Assembly (NCBI RefSeq): GCF_014295035.1
Contig: NZ_CP060404.1
Coordinates: 3,374,501 to 3,438,500 of the forward strand
Length of the DNA stretch: 64,000 bases
Origin: Streptomyces buecherae
GTDB taxonomy: Bacteria > Actinomycetota > Actinomycetes > Streptomycetales > Streptomycetaceae
Direction of reading: 5' to 3'
In this document: positions 19,221-27,539 of the stretch, in pieces
Numbering within the stretch: the stretch's first letter is position 1
Layout: each line of letters starts with the position of its first letter
Notes under the pieces: model-generated
Told to the model about the DNA's origin: nothing
The model's input: the letters and a program-made list of their open reading frames with translations, nothing else
The model's database searches: none
Translations under genes and position numbers: made by a program

Positions 19221-20102
19221 ATGAAGCTGGCGAAGGAGTTACCCGAAGGCGACGTACGGGTCATGGCGGACCGGCGCGACTTCGGCCGCTTCGTCGGGAG
19301 CGCGAAGACGGAGCGCGACGGGGTGGCCTGCCTCGGCTGCACCCTGAGCATCCTCATGTTCCTGCTGGGCGCGATCGTGACCGCCGCGAGCGTGGCATCC
19401 GACCGGGACATGGGCACGGTCGGTCGGTTCGTCGGCGTCGGGCTGGTGGTGCTCAGCGTGGTGGTGCCGATCGGCACCAGGGTCTGGCAGGAGCTCAAGG
19501 GGCCGCCGCCCGTGGTCTTCCACTGCTTCGAGCACGGCTTCGTGCTCACGCACGGCGCGGAGGTGCGCGCGCTCCCCTGGTCCGAGGCGCGGGTCAGCTC
19601 CTTCCGCGAGAGCGCGTACGCGCCGCACGGCGGGCCGGGCGAGGCCGTCGAGTGGGCCGAGGTCCGGGACCGGGCCGGACAGGTGGTGTACGCGGTGAGC
19701 GGTGAGGCCGCCGTGCGCATAGCCGAGGTGGCGACGGCCGACGAACTGCCGCGCACGGAGCACCGCCTGGGGCGCGGCGGCACGGTCGGCTACGGGCGGT
19801 TCACCCTCTCCGCCGACACCCTGTTCCTGGACGGCAGCGCCACGCCCTGGCGGGACGTGCGCCGGGTGGAGACCACCGACCAGGCCGTGCGCGTCTACCG
19901 CGCCGACGGCCCGGGCAGCCCCGCGCACTTCAGCGCGGCCCGACGCGAGACGCCGTACGCCGCGGTGGTCGTCGCCCTGGCCCGCACGTACATAGCCGCG
20001 GCCCGCCCGGGGCCGGGCGCGCGGCCGGTCGCGCACCCGGAGGGCGGCTGCCCGGTGGCCAGCGGTTCCGGGCCCCTCCCGGACGAGCCGCCCGGCGAGT
20101 AG
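19221..20102 (+). CDS. two-helix membrane protein of DUF6585-like type
   Basis: 293 residues from ATG 19221. Two transmembrane helices at about residues 40-60 (LSILMFLLGAIVTAASVA) and 70-88 (FVGVGLVVLSVVVPIG) are followed by about 180 residues of alternating strands that look like two PH-like barrels (VVFHCFEHGFVLTHGAEVRA and YGRFTLSADTLFLDG share a pattern). This matches a family of unknown function found widely in Streptomyces. The last 35 residues are Pro/Gly-rich. The next gene (PdxH-like) begins 39 bp downstream in the same direction, so they may be co-transcribed. Confidence 0.75.
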   Translation: MKLAKELPEGDVRVMADRRDFGRFVGSAKTERDGVACLGCTLSILMFLLGAIVTAASVASDRDMGTVGRFVGVGLVVLSVVVPIGTRVWQELKGPPPVVFHCFEHGFVLTHGAEVRALPWSEARVSSFRESAYAPHGGPGEAVEWAEVRDRAGQVVYAVSGEAAVRIAEVATADELPRTEHRLGRGGTVGYGRFTLSADTLFLDGSATPWRDVRRVETTDQAVRVYRADGPGSPAHFSAARRETPYAAVVVALARTYIAAARPGPGARPVAHPEGGCPVASGSGPLPDEPPGE

Positions 20103-20141
20103 CCGGCGCGGAGGCCGCGCGGCGGCGAGTATGGAGGGGTG

Positions 20142-20819
20142 ATGACCCCGATGAGCGACGAGGACCAGCGGGCCTTCCGCGAACTGCTGAGGACCCTGCG
20201 GGTCTGGGAGGACCGGCTACCGCACTTCGACCCGGAGGCGGCGCCAGCCGAGCCGCTCCCCCTGTTCCAGCGCTGGCTGCGCGAGGCGGCCGACGCCGGG
20301 GCGCGGGAGCCGCACACCATGACGCTGGCGACGGCCGACGACGAGGGCCGGCCCTCCGTGCGGGTGGTGATGCTGCACGACGCGGACGAGCACGGCTGGC
20401 ACTTCGCCTCCCACCGCACCAGCCGCAAGGGCCGCGACCTGGCCGCCAGACCGTACGCGGCGCTCGCCTTCTACTGGCCCGAGGTGGGGCGCCAGGTGCG
20501 GGTGGCCGGCCGCGTGGTGACGGCCGGGCCCGAGGAGAGCGCCGCCGACCTGCGCCGGCGTTCCCCGGGCGCCCTCGCCGCGGCGCTGGTCGGCCGGCAG
20601 AGCGAGGTGCTCGACGCCTACGAGGAGTTGGACCGGGCATCGGCCGCCGCCTGGGAGCGCGCCCAGCGCGAGCCGGACGCCCCGGCCCCGACCTGGACGC
20701 TGTACGTCCTGGACCCGGAGGAGGTCGAGTTCTTCCAGGGCGACGAACACCGCCGGCACGTACGGCTGCGCTACCGCGCGACCGACGACGGCTGGACCCG
20801 CGAGCTACTCTGGCCCTGA
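20142..20819 (+). CDS. pyridoxamine 5'-phosphate oxidase family protein (PdxH-like)
   Basis: 225 residues from ATG 20142 with GGAGG just upstream; a GTG one codon earlier and an ATG at 20151 are alternatives. The flavin-binding split barrel is clear: MTLATADDEGRPSVRVVMLH (FMN strand pair), SHRTSRKGRDLAARPYAALAFYW, RQVRVAGRVV, and the C-terminal PdxH dimerisation part ending in W-x-R-x-L-L-W-P. True PdxH oxidises pyridoxine or pyridoxamine phosphate to pyridoxal phosphate with FMN. Streptomyces has several divergent paralogues, so vitamin B6 oxidation is likely but a different substrate is possible. Probably co-transcribed with the preceding membrane-protein gene. Confidence 0.85.
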   Translation: MTPMSDEDQRAFRELLRTLRVWEDRLPHFDPEAAPAEPLPLFQRWLREAADAGAREPHTMTLATADDEGRPSVRVVMLHDADEHGWHFASHRTSRKGRDLAARPYAALAFYWPEVGRQVRVAGRVVTAGPEESAADLRRRSPGALAAALVGRQSEVLDAYEELDRASAAAWERAQREPDAPAPTWTLYVLDPEEVEFFQGDEHRRHVRLRYRATDDGWTRELLWP

Positions 20820-20898
20820 CGGGCGCGGGGGCTCCGGCCGCCGGGCCGAGGTGTGCGAGCCGGACGGGGCGCGGCCCGGCTCGCGGGTCGGACGGGCC

Positions 20899-21171
20899 GG
20901 GCAGGCCGGACGGGTGCCGGCTCAGGGGCCGGGCGGGTCGGCTGGGGCGGAGGGCCAGGACGGGCGCGGCCTGACTCGCGGACCGGGCGGGGCCGCCAGG
21001 GCCGGTGCGCGGACCGGGCGGGGTCGGGTGGGGCGAGCTCGCGGGCTGGGCAGGCCGGACGGGTGCCGGCTCAGGGGCCGGGCGGGTCGGCTGGGGCGGA
21101 GGGCCAGGACAGGCGCGGCCTGACTCGCGGACCGGGCGGGGCCGCCAGGGCCGGTGCGCGGACCGGGCGGG
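20899..21171. repeat. two near-identical 124-bp direct repeats
   Basis: The sequence at 20899-21022 recurs at 21048-21171 with a single clear mismatch in its core (GGACGGGCG versus GGACAGGCG), giving a 149-bp period. It lies wholly in the 430-bp gap between convergent genes (20820-21249) that otherwise holds nothing recognisable. Near-identity shows recent duplication. Confidence 0.85.
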
Positions 21172-21249
21172 TCGGCCAGGGCGTGCGGGCGGGCCCGAGT
21201 ACGCGGGGCACGGCGCGAGCCGGCACGGGAACGGCGCGAGCCGGCGGGC

Positions 21250-21915
21250 TCAGGAGGGATGGCGCTCGCGGTCAGGGGTGGGTTGCTGGGGGGCCGTCGC
21301 CCAGGCGGGGGTGTGGGCGCGGGCGGCGTCCGCGGCCGAGGGGACGGCGGTCTGGCCGAAGCGGTACGGCGGCAGGTCGGTGGCCAGTCGGGCGTGCACG
21401 TGGATGTCGCGCGGCGTGCGCGACAGGTCCACCATGGCGCCGCGGAAGATGCCCTCGACGCGGTAGGCACAGCGGTCGGCCACCCGGCACGAGGCGTCGT
21501 TGCCCACGGCGTGGCCGAGTTCGAGCCGGTGCAGGCCGACGTGCTGGAACAGCCAGCGGGTCATCGTCTCCAGGCCGCGCGCGGCCACCCGCTGACCGCG
21601 AGCCTCGGGCAGCACCCAGTAGCCGACCCGGGCGCTGCGGTGGTCGAGGTCGAGCGTGCCGGCGTAGACGCTGCCGAGCACCTGGGAGGTCGTCAGGTCC
21701 GTGATGGCGAAGGAGGTCATGTCGCCGCGCCGCCAGCCCTCGGTGCGGGCGCGGAGGAAGTCCCGCGCGCCGTCCGGGTAGGCCGCGGGCGAGTTGACGG
21801 CGCTCCAGCGGCGGTATTCCGGATCGGCCAGGCCGCGCTCGATGGCGGGGAGGTCCTGTTCCTCCCACGGGCGCAGCACCAGCCCGTACATCTCCAACTC
21901 GACCGGCTCCAGCAT
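21250..21915 (-). CDS. GNAT family N-acetyltransferase
   Basis: 221 residues from ATG 21915, preceded by GAAGGGAG; longer frames are unsupported. The acetyltransferase core is visible: LVLRPWEEQDLPAIERGL at the start, VGYWVLPEARGQRVAARGLE (acetyl-CoA loop with Q/R-G-x-G/A pattern, about residues 93-112), and RLELGHAVGNDASCRVADRC (strand 5 and N-x-x-S element). Such RimJ/RimL-type proteins acetylate protein N-termini or small amines; the acceptor is unknown. The final 35 residues are disordered. It diverges from the flavoprotein gene at 22195. Confidence 0.85.
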   Translation of the reverse strand: MLEPVELEMYGLVLRPWEEQDLPAIERGLADPEYRRWSAVNSPAAYPDGARDFLRARTEGWRRGDMTSFAITDLTTSQVLGSVYAGTLDLDHRSARVGYWVLPEARGQRVAARGLETMTRWLFQHVGLHRLELGHAVGNDASCRVADRCAYRVEGIFRGAMVDLSRTPRDIHVHARLATDLPPYRFGQTAVPSAADAARAHTPAWATAPQQPTPDRERHPS

Positions 21916-22194
21916 CCGCGTCTCCCTTCGCACGCCGCCCCGCCCGCAGCCGCCTGTCCGTCCGCCTCCGCATTCAACACCGCCGAGGGGGAGCCGGGCC
22001 CACCGGGGGCGGCCGTTCCGCTCGGTACGGGTCCGCCGCGACGGGCCGCGCCGTAACGGGTCGTCAGGCCGGTGCCCGCCGCCCCGTCCGGACGAACCGT
22101 CGACGGCGCGCGGGTCGCGGTCCGTAATCCTTCCGCAACCGATTCGGTACCGGTTTGACCGAAACCCGTCAATGATCCGACTACGCTCACGCGT

Positions 22195-23376
22195 ATGGCC
22201 GACAGAACTCCCGCCCCCCGCACCCCCGTGTACGTCATCGGCGGCGGCCCCGGCGGACTCGCGGCGGCTGCCGCGCTCGGCGAGCGCGGCGTGCGCGCGG
22301 TCGTCCTGGAGCGGAGCCACGCGGTGGCCGGCGCCTGGCGCGCGCACTACGACGGGCTCCGGTTGCACACCACCCGCCGCATGTCCGCGCTGCCGGGGCT
22401 GCCCATCCCGCGCGGGTACGGCCGCTGGGTGGGGCGCGACGACCTGGTGCGGTACCTGGAGCAGTACGCGGAGCACCACCGGTTGGAGTGCGTCACCGGC
22501 GTCGAGGTCGCGCGCGTGGCCCGCGCGGCGGCGGACGGCGACGTTCCGCCGAACCCCTGGGTGCTGCACGCCAGCGGCGGGCGCGAACTCACCGCGCGGG
22601 CAGTCGTCGTCGCCACCGGGTACAGCCACACGCCCTACCTCCCCGACTGGCCGGGCCGTACGGAGTACGCCGGAGAGTTGCTGCACGCGGCCGACTACCG
22701 CAACGCCAGCCCGTACCAGGGCAAGGACGTCCTCGTCGTGGGCGCCGGCAACTCGGGCGCCGAGATCGCCACCGAGCTGGCCGAGGGCGGCGCCGGCCGG
22801 GTCAGGCTCGCGGTGCGGACCGTGCCGCACGTCGTGCGCCGGTCGCGTCTCGGCTGGTCGGCGCAGCGGTCGGCGGTGCTGGCCCGCCGGTTGCCGGTGC
22901 CGGTGGCGGACCGCGTGTCGGCCGTCCGGGCCCGGCTGTGCGCGCCCGACCTCGCCGGGCACGGGCTGCCCCGCCCCGCGTCGGTCGGTGTCGCCGGGCT
23001 CTACTCGCGCGCCCGGGCGGGGGCCGTTCCGGTGCGGGACACCGGGCTGGTCCGCGCGGTGCGGGCGGGCCGGGTCGAGATCGTCGCGGCGGTCGAGTCC
23101 TTCGACGGCGACAAGCCGGTCCTGGTGGACGGCAGCCGCGTGGACGCGGAGGTGGTCATCGCCGCCACCGGCTACCGTCCCGGCCTCGACGACCTGGTCG
23201 GCCACCTCGACGTCCTCGACGCCCGGGGCCACCCGCGCGCCCACGGCGCGCGCCGCCAGGCGGCGGCCCCCGGCCTGTACTTCACGGGCTACGCCAACCC
23301 GGCCAGCGGCATGCTCAGGAAGTTGGCCACCGAGTCCCGCCGAATAGCCCAGCGGATCGCCCGCGACCTGCGGTAA
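22195..23376 (+). CDS. flavin-containing monooxygenase-like NAD(P)/FAD oxidoreductase
   Basis: 393 residues from ATG 22195. The FAD-binding Rossmann motif is VYVIGGGPGGLAAAAALGER (12-31), the second nucleotide motif for NADPH is DVLVVGAGNSGAEIATELA (about 178-196), and an ATGYSH/ATGYRP motif closes each half. The FMO-type stretch around GLRLHTTRR is present. Enzymes of this group oxygenate soft nucleophiles or perform Baeyer-Villiger chemistry; the substrate cannot be inferred. It is a single gene followed by a convergent MFS gene. Confidence 0.88.
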   Translation: MADRTPAPRTPVYVIGGGPGGLAAAAALGERGVRAVVLERSHAVAGAWRAHYDGLRLHTTRRMSALPGLPIPRGYGRWVGRDDLVRYLEQYAEHHRLECVTGVEVARVARAAADGDVPPNPWVLHASGGRELTARAVVVATGYSHTPYLPDWPGRTEYAGELLHAADYRNASPYQGKDVLVVGAGNSGAEIATELAEGGAGRVRLAVRTVPHVVRRSRLGWSAQRSAVLARRLPVPVADRVSAVRARLCAPDLAGHGLPRPASVGVAGLYSRARAGAVPVRDTGLVRAVRAGRVEIVAAVESFDGDKPVLVDGSRVDAEVVIAATGYRPGLDDLVGHLDVLDARGHPRAHGARRQAAAPGLYFTGYANPASGMLRKLATESRRIAQRIARDLR

Positions 23377-23599
23377 CCGGCCCACCCCGGGGCCTGCCGC
23401 GCCGCCCTTCCCGCACACCGGCCCGCCCTGCCTGTTCCGTACGCCCCGTCTGTCCCGTACGACCCATACCCCCCGTACGCCTCACGGGCCTTGGTCGTCT
23501 CGCGGGTTCGCGCGCACGCCTTCGGGCCGCCGCGCCCCGGACCCGGCGGCGACCCGGCCGGCGCTCCCCGACCCGCCGTCGGACGGACCACCAGGCGCC

Positions 23600-24964
23600 T
23601 CACTCGCCAGCGGCCCCGACCCGTCCCCCGCCGCCGGCCCCCTCGTCGGCCCCGGGCCCGCTCACCGCGCAGCCCGCCACACCGGGGCCCGCCTGCCCGG
23701 AAGCCGCGGCGTCGGCAGCCGCCGCGCCAAGAGCCGCCGCATCGGAAGCCGGCGCTCCGGAAGCCACCGCGACCGCCTGGTCGGCCCGGGTCGCGCGGCG
23801 GCGCGTGGCGGCCGACCGTCGCTCGCCGGCCCCCGCGACCAGGGTGAGCAGCAGTGCGAACCCCACCCCGCTGAGGACCGCCGTACTCGGCGACGTCGCG
23901 TTCTGTACGACGCCGGACAGGGTCGCGCTCGTCGCGTAGCCGAGCCCTACGGCCGCGTACAGCATCGAGTATCCGGCGGCGAGCGCGCTCTGTGGCAGGG
24001 CGTCGCGCAGCGACAGGTTGCGGGTCACCTGCACCCCGGACTGGAGCAGCCCCGCCAGCAGCATGGCGCCCGCGATCAGGGCGAGCCCCGGCAGCACCGC
24101 CGCGGCCGCCACGCACGCGATGACCGCGAGCAGCAGCACGAAGCTCTGCGTGCCCAGCGTTCCGGGCCACCCGCGCAGCCCGTAGAGGAAGGCACCGACG
24201 GCGGCGGCGACCGCGTAGCCCGCGAGTACCGGCCCGGCCCAGCCGACCGCGATGCCGCGCTGTTCGAGCAGGGCCGGCAGGACGAGTTCGGCGAGCGCGA
24301 GCAGCGAGAGCGCCGCGGCGCCGGTGACGTACACCGGCCAGGCGGCGGCCAGGGTGCGCAGCATCGACGCGCCCTCGCGGTCGCTCTCGTCCGCGTCCCA
24401 CCCAGCCGGGAGCGCCCAGAGGCCGGCCGCGGCGCACGCCGCGAGCACCGCGCCGAGCAGCAGCGGCAGCGCCGGGTGCACGCCGAGCGCGAGCCCGGTC
24501 GCCAGCGCGGGCGAGGCCGTCCACACCCCGTAGGTGAGGATGGCCTCCATGCTGAGCGCCTGCGTGCCGAGGCGTTCCGGCACCAGGCTGGTCAGCAGCG
24601 CGCGCAGCCCGCCGGGGGCGGCGGCCGGCGCGCCACCGGCGACGACCGCGAGGGCGCCCAGCAGCACCGGATGCGCCGACCCCACACACCCGAGCGCGGC
24701 GAAGGCGGCGGCGCCGACGGCGAGGCCGAGCGCGAGGTGGGGGCGCGCGCGGGCGGAGTTCAGCCGGGCTCCCAGGGCGACGGCGCCCACCACCTCGCCG
24801 ACGACGTACGCGGCGGCGAGGACCGCGCCCAGCGTGTAGCCACCGGACCGTTCCCGTACCAGGAGGACCAGGGCGAGCGGTGCCATGGCGACCGGTGTAC
24901 GAGCCGCCAGGGCGACGAAAGACCAGTTCAGCACGGGGCGAGTGACGAGTTCGCGGTAGGCCAT
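23600..24964 (-). CDS. MFS transporter
   Basis: 454 residues from ATG 24964, with about 12 hydrophobic segments between residues 15 and 385 and an Ala/Gly-rich 70-residue cytoplasmic tail. The fold is the major facilitator type, with small-residue-rich helices and a long central loop around residue 195 (WDADESDREGA). No substrate-specific motif is recognised. It is divergent from a MerR regulator with 107 bp between, a common arrangement for inducible efflux pumps. Confidence 0.85.
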   Translation of the reverse strand: MAYRELVTRPVLNWSFVALAARTPVAMAPLALVLLVRERSGGYTLGAVLAAAYVVGEVVGAVALGARLNSARARPHLALGLAVGAAAFAALGCVGSAHPVLLGALAVVAGGAPAAAPGGLRALLTSLVPERLGTQALSMEAILTYGVWTASPALATGLALGVHPALPLLLGAVLAACAAAGLWALPAGWDADESDREGASMLRTLAAAWPVYVTGAAALSLLALAELVLPALLEQRGIAVGWAGPVLAGYAVAAAVGAFLYGLRGWPGTLGTQSFVLLLAVIACVAAAAVLPGLALIAGAMLLAGLLQSGVQVTRNLSLRDALPQSALAAGYSMLYAAVGLGYATSATLSGVVQNATSPSTAVLSGVGFALLLTLVAGAGERRSAATRRRATRADQAVAVASGAPASDAAALGAAAADAAASGQAGPGVAGCAVSGPGADEGAGGGGRVGAAGE

Positions 24965-25071
24965 GGGGCGACGATAAAGCCTCCCATTGGTGGCATGCTC
25001 AAGACAGTGTGACGAAGTGACGCACGGGACCGGAGAGACTGGAGCGGAGACCGGGCGGAGGAGGAGAGCAC

Positions 25072-25584
25072 ATGTCGCAGGCGCGTACGCAGACCCGCGC
25101 TGGCCAGCACCCCCGGGGCGGCACCACCGCCCCGATGACGGCGCACCCCACGGACCCCGCCCCGGAGCGGACGCCGGCGTCGACGTCGGAGCCGGAAGCG
25201 GAAGCCGAGTCGGGCCCGCCGTTGCGCATCGGCCAGCTCGCGGAGCGCACGGGGGTGAGCGTGCGGCTGCTGCGGTACTACGGGCAACAGGGCCTGCTCA
25301 CACCGCGCCGGCTCGGCAACGGCTACCGGGTCTACGCCGAGGACGACGTACGACTCGTGCGCTACATCAGGTCGCTGCTCGCCGCCGGCCTGACCACCGC
25401 CGTCATCGGCCGGCTGCTGCCGAGCGTGTGCGAGCGGGACGGGGTGCTACGGCCGTGCACGCCGGAACTCGCCGACGAGTTGCGGCGCGAGCGGGACCGG
25501 ATCGACGCACAGGTCGCCGAACTCCTGGCCTCACGGCGGCTGCTGGAAGAGGTCATCGAAGCCGCGCCCCGCCACGCTCCCTGA
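25072..25584 (+). CDS. MerR family transcriptional regulator
   Basis: 170 residues from ATG 25072 with GGAGGAG upstream. After about 50 disordered residues the MerR domain reads LRIGQLAERTGVSVRLLRYY, GQQGLLTPRRLGNGYRVYAE, DDVRLVRYIRSLLAAGLTTA. A C-terminal coiled helix (DELRRERDRIDAQVAELLAS) gives the antiparallel dimer. Two Cys are present (in SVCERDG and RPCTPE), which might sense a thiol-reactive ligand or metal, but no full ligand domain is visible. It probably controls the divergent MFS gene. Confidence 0.9.
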   Translation: MSQARTQTRAGQHPRGGTTAPMTAHPTDPAPERTPASTSEPEAEAESGPPLRIGQLAERTGVSVRLLRYYGQQGLLTPRRLGNGYRVYAEDDVRLVRYIRSLLAAGLTTAVIGRLLPSVCERDGVLRPCTPELADELRRERDRIDAQVAELLASRRLLEEVIEAAPRHAP

Positions 25585-26010
25585 CGGGGGCGCGTACGTG
25601 ACAGGGGTGCGTACGTGACAGGGGTGCGTACGACGCGCCGGCAGGGCCCGTACGGCGCGGCTCACCACGGCCCGTACGGCGCGGCCCGACGCGACCCGCG
25701 TCCACGGGTGAGCGCCCGCCACTCGCCCCTCGGGGAGTGCGGCCGGGCGCCACGAACCGTACCGAGCGGGGGACTTGGCTGGGCGGTGCGCTCGTGCGCG
25801 CCCCGAGCACGGCACCGCGCACCGCCAGCCCATCCGGCGCCGCCGCCCTGGAAGCGCGCCGAACCGCGATCCGCTCTCGCCGAGGACCAGGCCACGGGCG
25901 TCTCCGCACCCGGGCGCGAGCGGCCCTCGGCGTCCCCTCACGGCGTATCGCTGCACCTAAGGGTGATCAATTGAACACGCCACGTCAACACCTGGTCTGG
26001 ACTTATTGAC
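25585..26010. other. convergent intergenic region with short tandem repeats
   Basis: 426 bp. It opens with 17-bp tandem copies of GCGTACGTGACAGGGGT (about 25591-25630) and two copies of GGCCCGTACGGCGCGGC (about 25645-25686). The right end becomes AT-richer. No gene is supported. Confidence 0.5.
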
Positions 26011-26895
26011 TCACATCTGCCGCGCGGCGCGGCGCCGGGTGGCGCACGCGCCCGCCAGTGACACCGCGCGCTCGATGGCCACCGCCGTCCCGGTGGCGGC
26101 CACGGTCCCGGCGGTCGTCACGGTCGCGGCAGCCGCCGCCGGGCCCAGGACCTCGGAACCGCCCGCTTCGCTCCGGGTCGCGCCGCCGACCAGCCCGTGC
26201 GGCACGACCTCGGTGGGCTCGACGTGCTCGGGGAGCTGGGCGGCCAGGTGCGCGCCGGAGTACGCCGTGGGCGGCGCGGTGGCGCCCTGGCGGTCCACCT
26301 CGCACCAGATGCTCTTGCCGTTGCCCTCCGGCTGCCAGCCCCAGCGGTCCGCGAGGCCGTCCACCAACTCCAGGCCGCGCCCGTTGGTGTCGTCGTCGTC
26401 GGCGCACCGGGGGCGCGGCGGGCAGGCGCTCGCGTCGGCGACCTCCACCCGGACCATCGCCACCGCCGGCGGGCCAACGCCGGTGGCCGGCGCGGGCGTC
26501 GGGTCGGCCCCGTACGCCCCGTCGGCCAGCGCCGCGAGCCCGGCGCCCGCGCCGGGTGGCAGCGCGGGCGTGCCCGCCACTGCCGGGTCGGCCGCGTCCA
26601 GACCCGCCGCGCCGTAGGCGGCGGCCGGGGCGCGGCCCTGGCCTCCGTCCGCGAGGTCTGCGGGATCTGTGGGGTCCGCGCACTGCGCGGGGAAGAGCAT
26701 CCGCAGCACGGCGGGGCAGCCCGTGTGCACCACGGCGTTGGTCACTAGCTCTGAGATCAACAAGACGAGCGTCTCTGCCAACGGCTCGTCAACGGCCACC
26801 CCCGAGCGCACGAGGCGGGACCGCGCCCAGCGGCGCGCCCTTCCCACCTCGGCCGGGTCTGGCCGGACCTCCATCTGTACCTGAAGCACCTGCAC
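26011..26895 (-). CDS. RsbW-like ATP-binding protein (anti-sigma/HATPase family) with internal insertion
   Basis: 294 residues from GTG 26895. The N-box ELVTNAVVHTG (about residues 49-59) and the G1/G2 segment NGRGLELVDGLADRWG (about 170-185) identify the histidine-kinase-type ATPase used by RsbW/SpoIIAB-like proteins in Streptomyces. Normally these motifs are about 30-40 residues apart; here an Ala/Pro/Gly/Asp-rich insertion of roughly 75 residues lies between. The C-terminal 90 residues are low-complexity. Partners of such proteins are sigma factors or anti-sigma antagonists; none is adjacent. It may still bind ATP, since both motifs are intact. Confidence 0.82.
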   Translation of the reverse strand: MQVLQVQMEVRPDPAEVGRARRWARSRLVRSGVAVDEPLAETLVLLISELVTNAVVHTGCPAVLRMLFPAQCADPTDPADLADGGQGRAPAAAYGAAGLDAADPAVAGTPALPPGAGAGLAALADGAYGADPTPAPATGVGPPAVAMVRVEVADASACPPRPRCADDDDTNGRGLELVDGLADRWGWQPEGNGKSIWCEVDRQGATAPPTAYSGAHLAAQLPEHVEPTEVVPHGLVGGATRSEAGGSEVLGPAAAAATVTTAGTVAATGTAVAIERAVSLAGACATRRRAARQM

Positions 26896-27539
26896 CGCTC
26901 ACACCATCCGAACCGGTGGACACATCGCTTCGCGCCTCTCCGGGATCACGGAACGTGACCCCACGACGAGACAGCATGGTTGACGTACAGTCACCTCACC
27001 AAGCACTTCGGACATATTCCAGCGCCAAGGAGTATGGGTGGTGCATACTGTGCGACGCACATCGCGGGGAGTCGAACAACGGCCCGCGCAAGGGCCGCAC
27101 GCCCCGTCCGAGCAGCACCTGGGCGCGCCGCCGAAGCCGCCGTCGCGACCCGCTCCGCGTCCTCGTGCCTCCGCACAGCTCGCATCCAACGGAGCGTACC
27201 GGAGGGCGAAGCCGACTCCCCCGAGTAACGAGCCGCGCCAAGGACACAACACGGCATCGACGCTCCGTGACGATGCACTCCCGGCCGCGCGCCCCTCCCG
27301 CAGGCCGCCCTGCGCCCCGTCGAAGCCGCGCCAGATGCCGCGACGTAGGCGCCGTGAAGGTCCCCGCGTGAGTCGCCGAGGGCGGCTCGGCCGGCTCCCG
27401 CCGCGCCCCGTCGCACGCCGTCGCGCGCCGCCCTCCGTCGTCCGCGCCCGGGGCCCTCGCGCGCGACTGCCCCCTTGTGTCCCGTACGTCTCAACATCGA
27501 GCGATGATGGACGACATGACGCACGGAGGGGAGGGCGCG
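26896..27539. other. divergent intergenic region, 644 bp
   Basis: Lies between the RsbW-like gene and the first kinase of the cluster. An AT-richer patch at about 26975-27060 is the likeliest place for promoters. Long frames run through it, but they are Arg/Pro-rich and have no ribosome binding site. Nothing else is recognised. Confidence 0.45.

Noticed and set aside
20853..21704. Plus-strand 283-residue Arg/Gly frame over the 124-bp repeats
   Set aside because: Translation of repetitive GC-rich DNA running into the antisense of the acetyltransferase gene.
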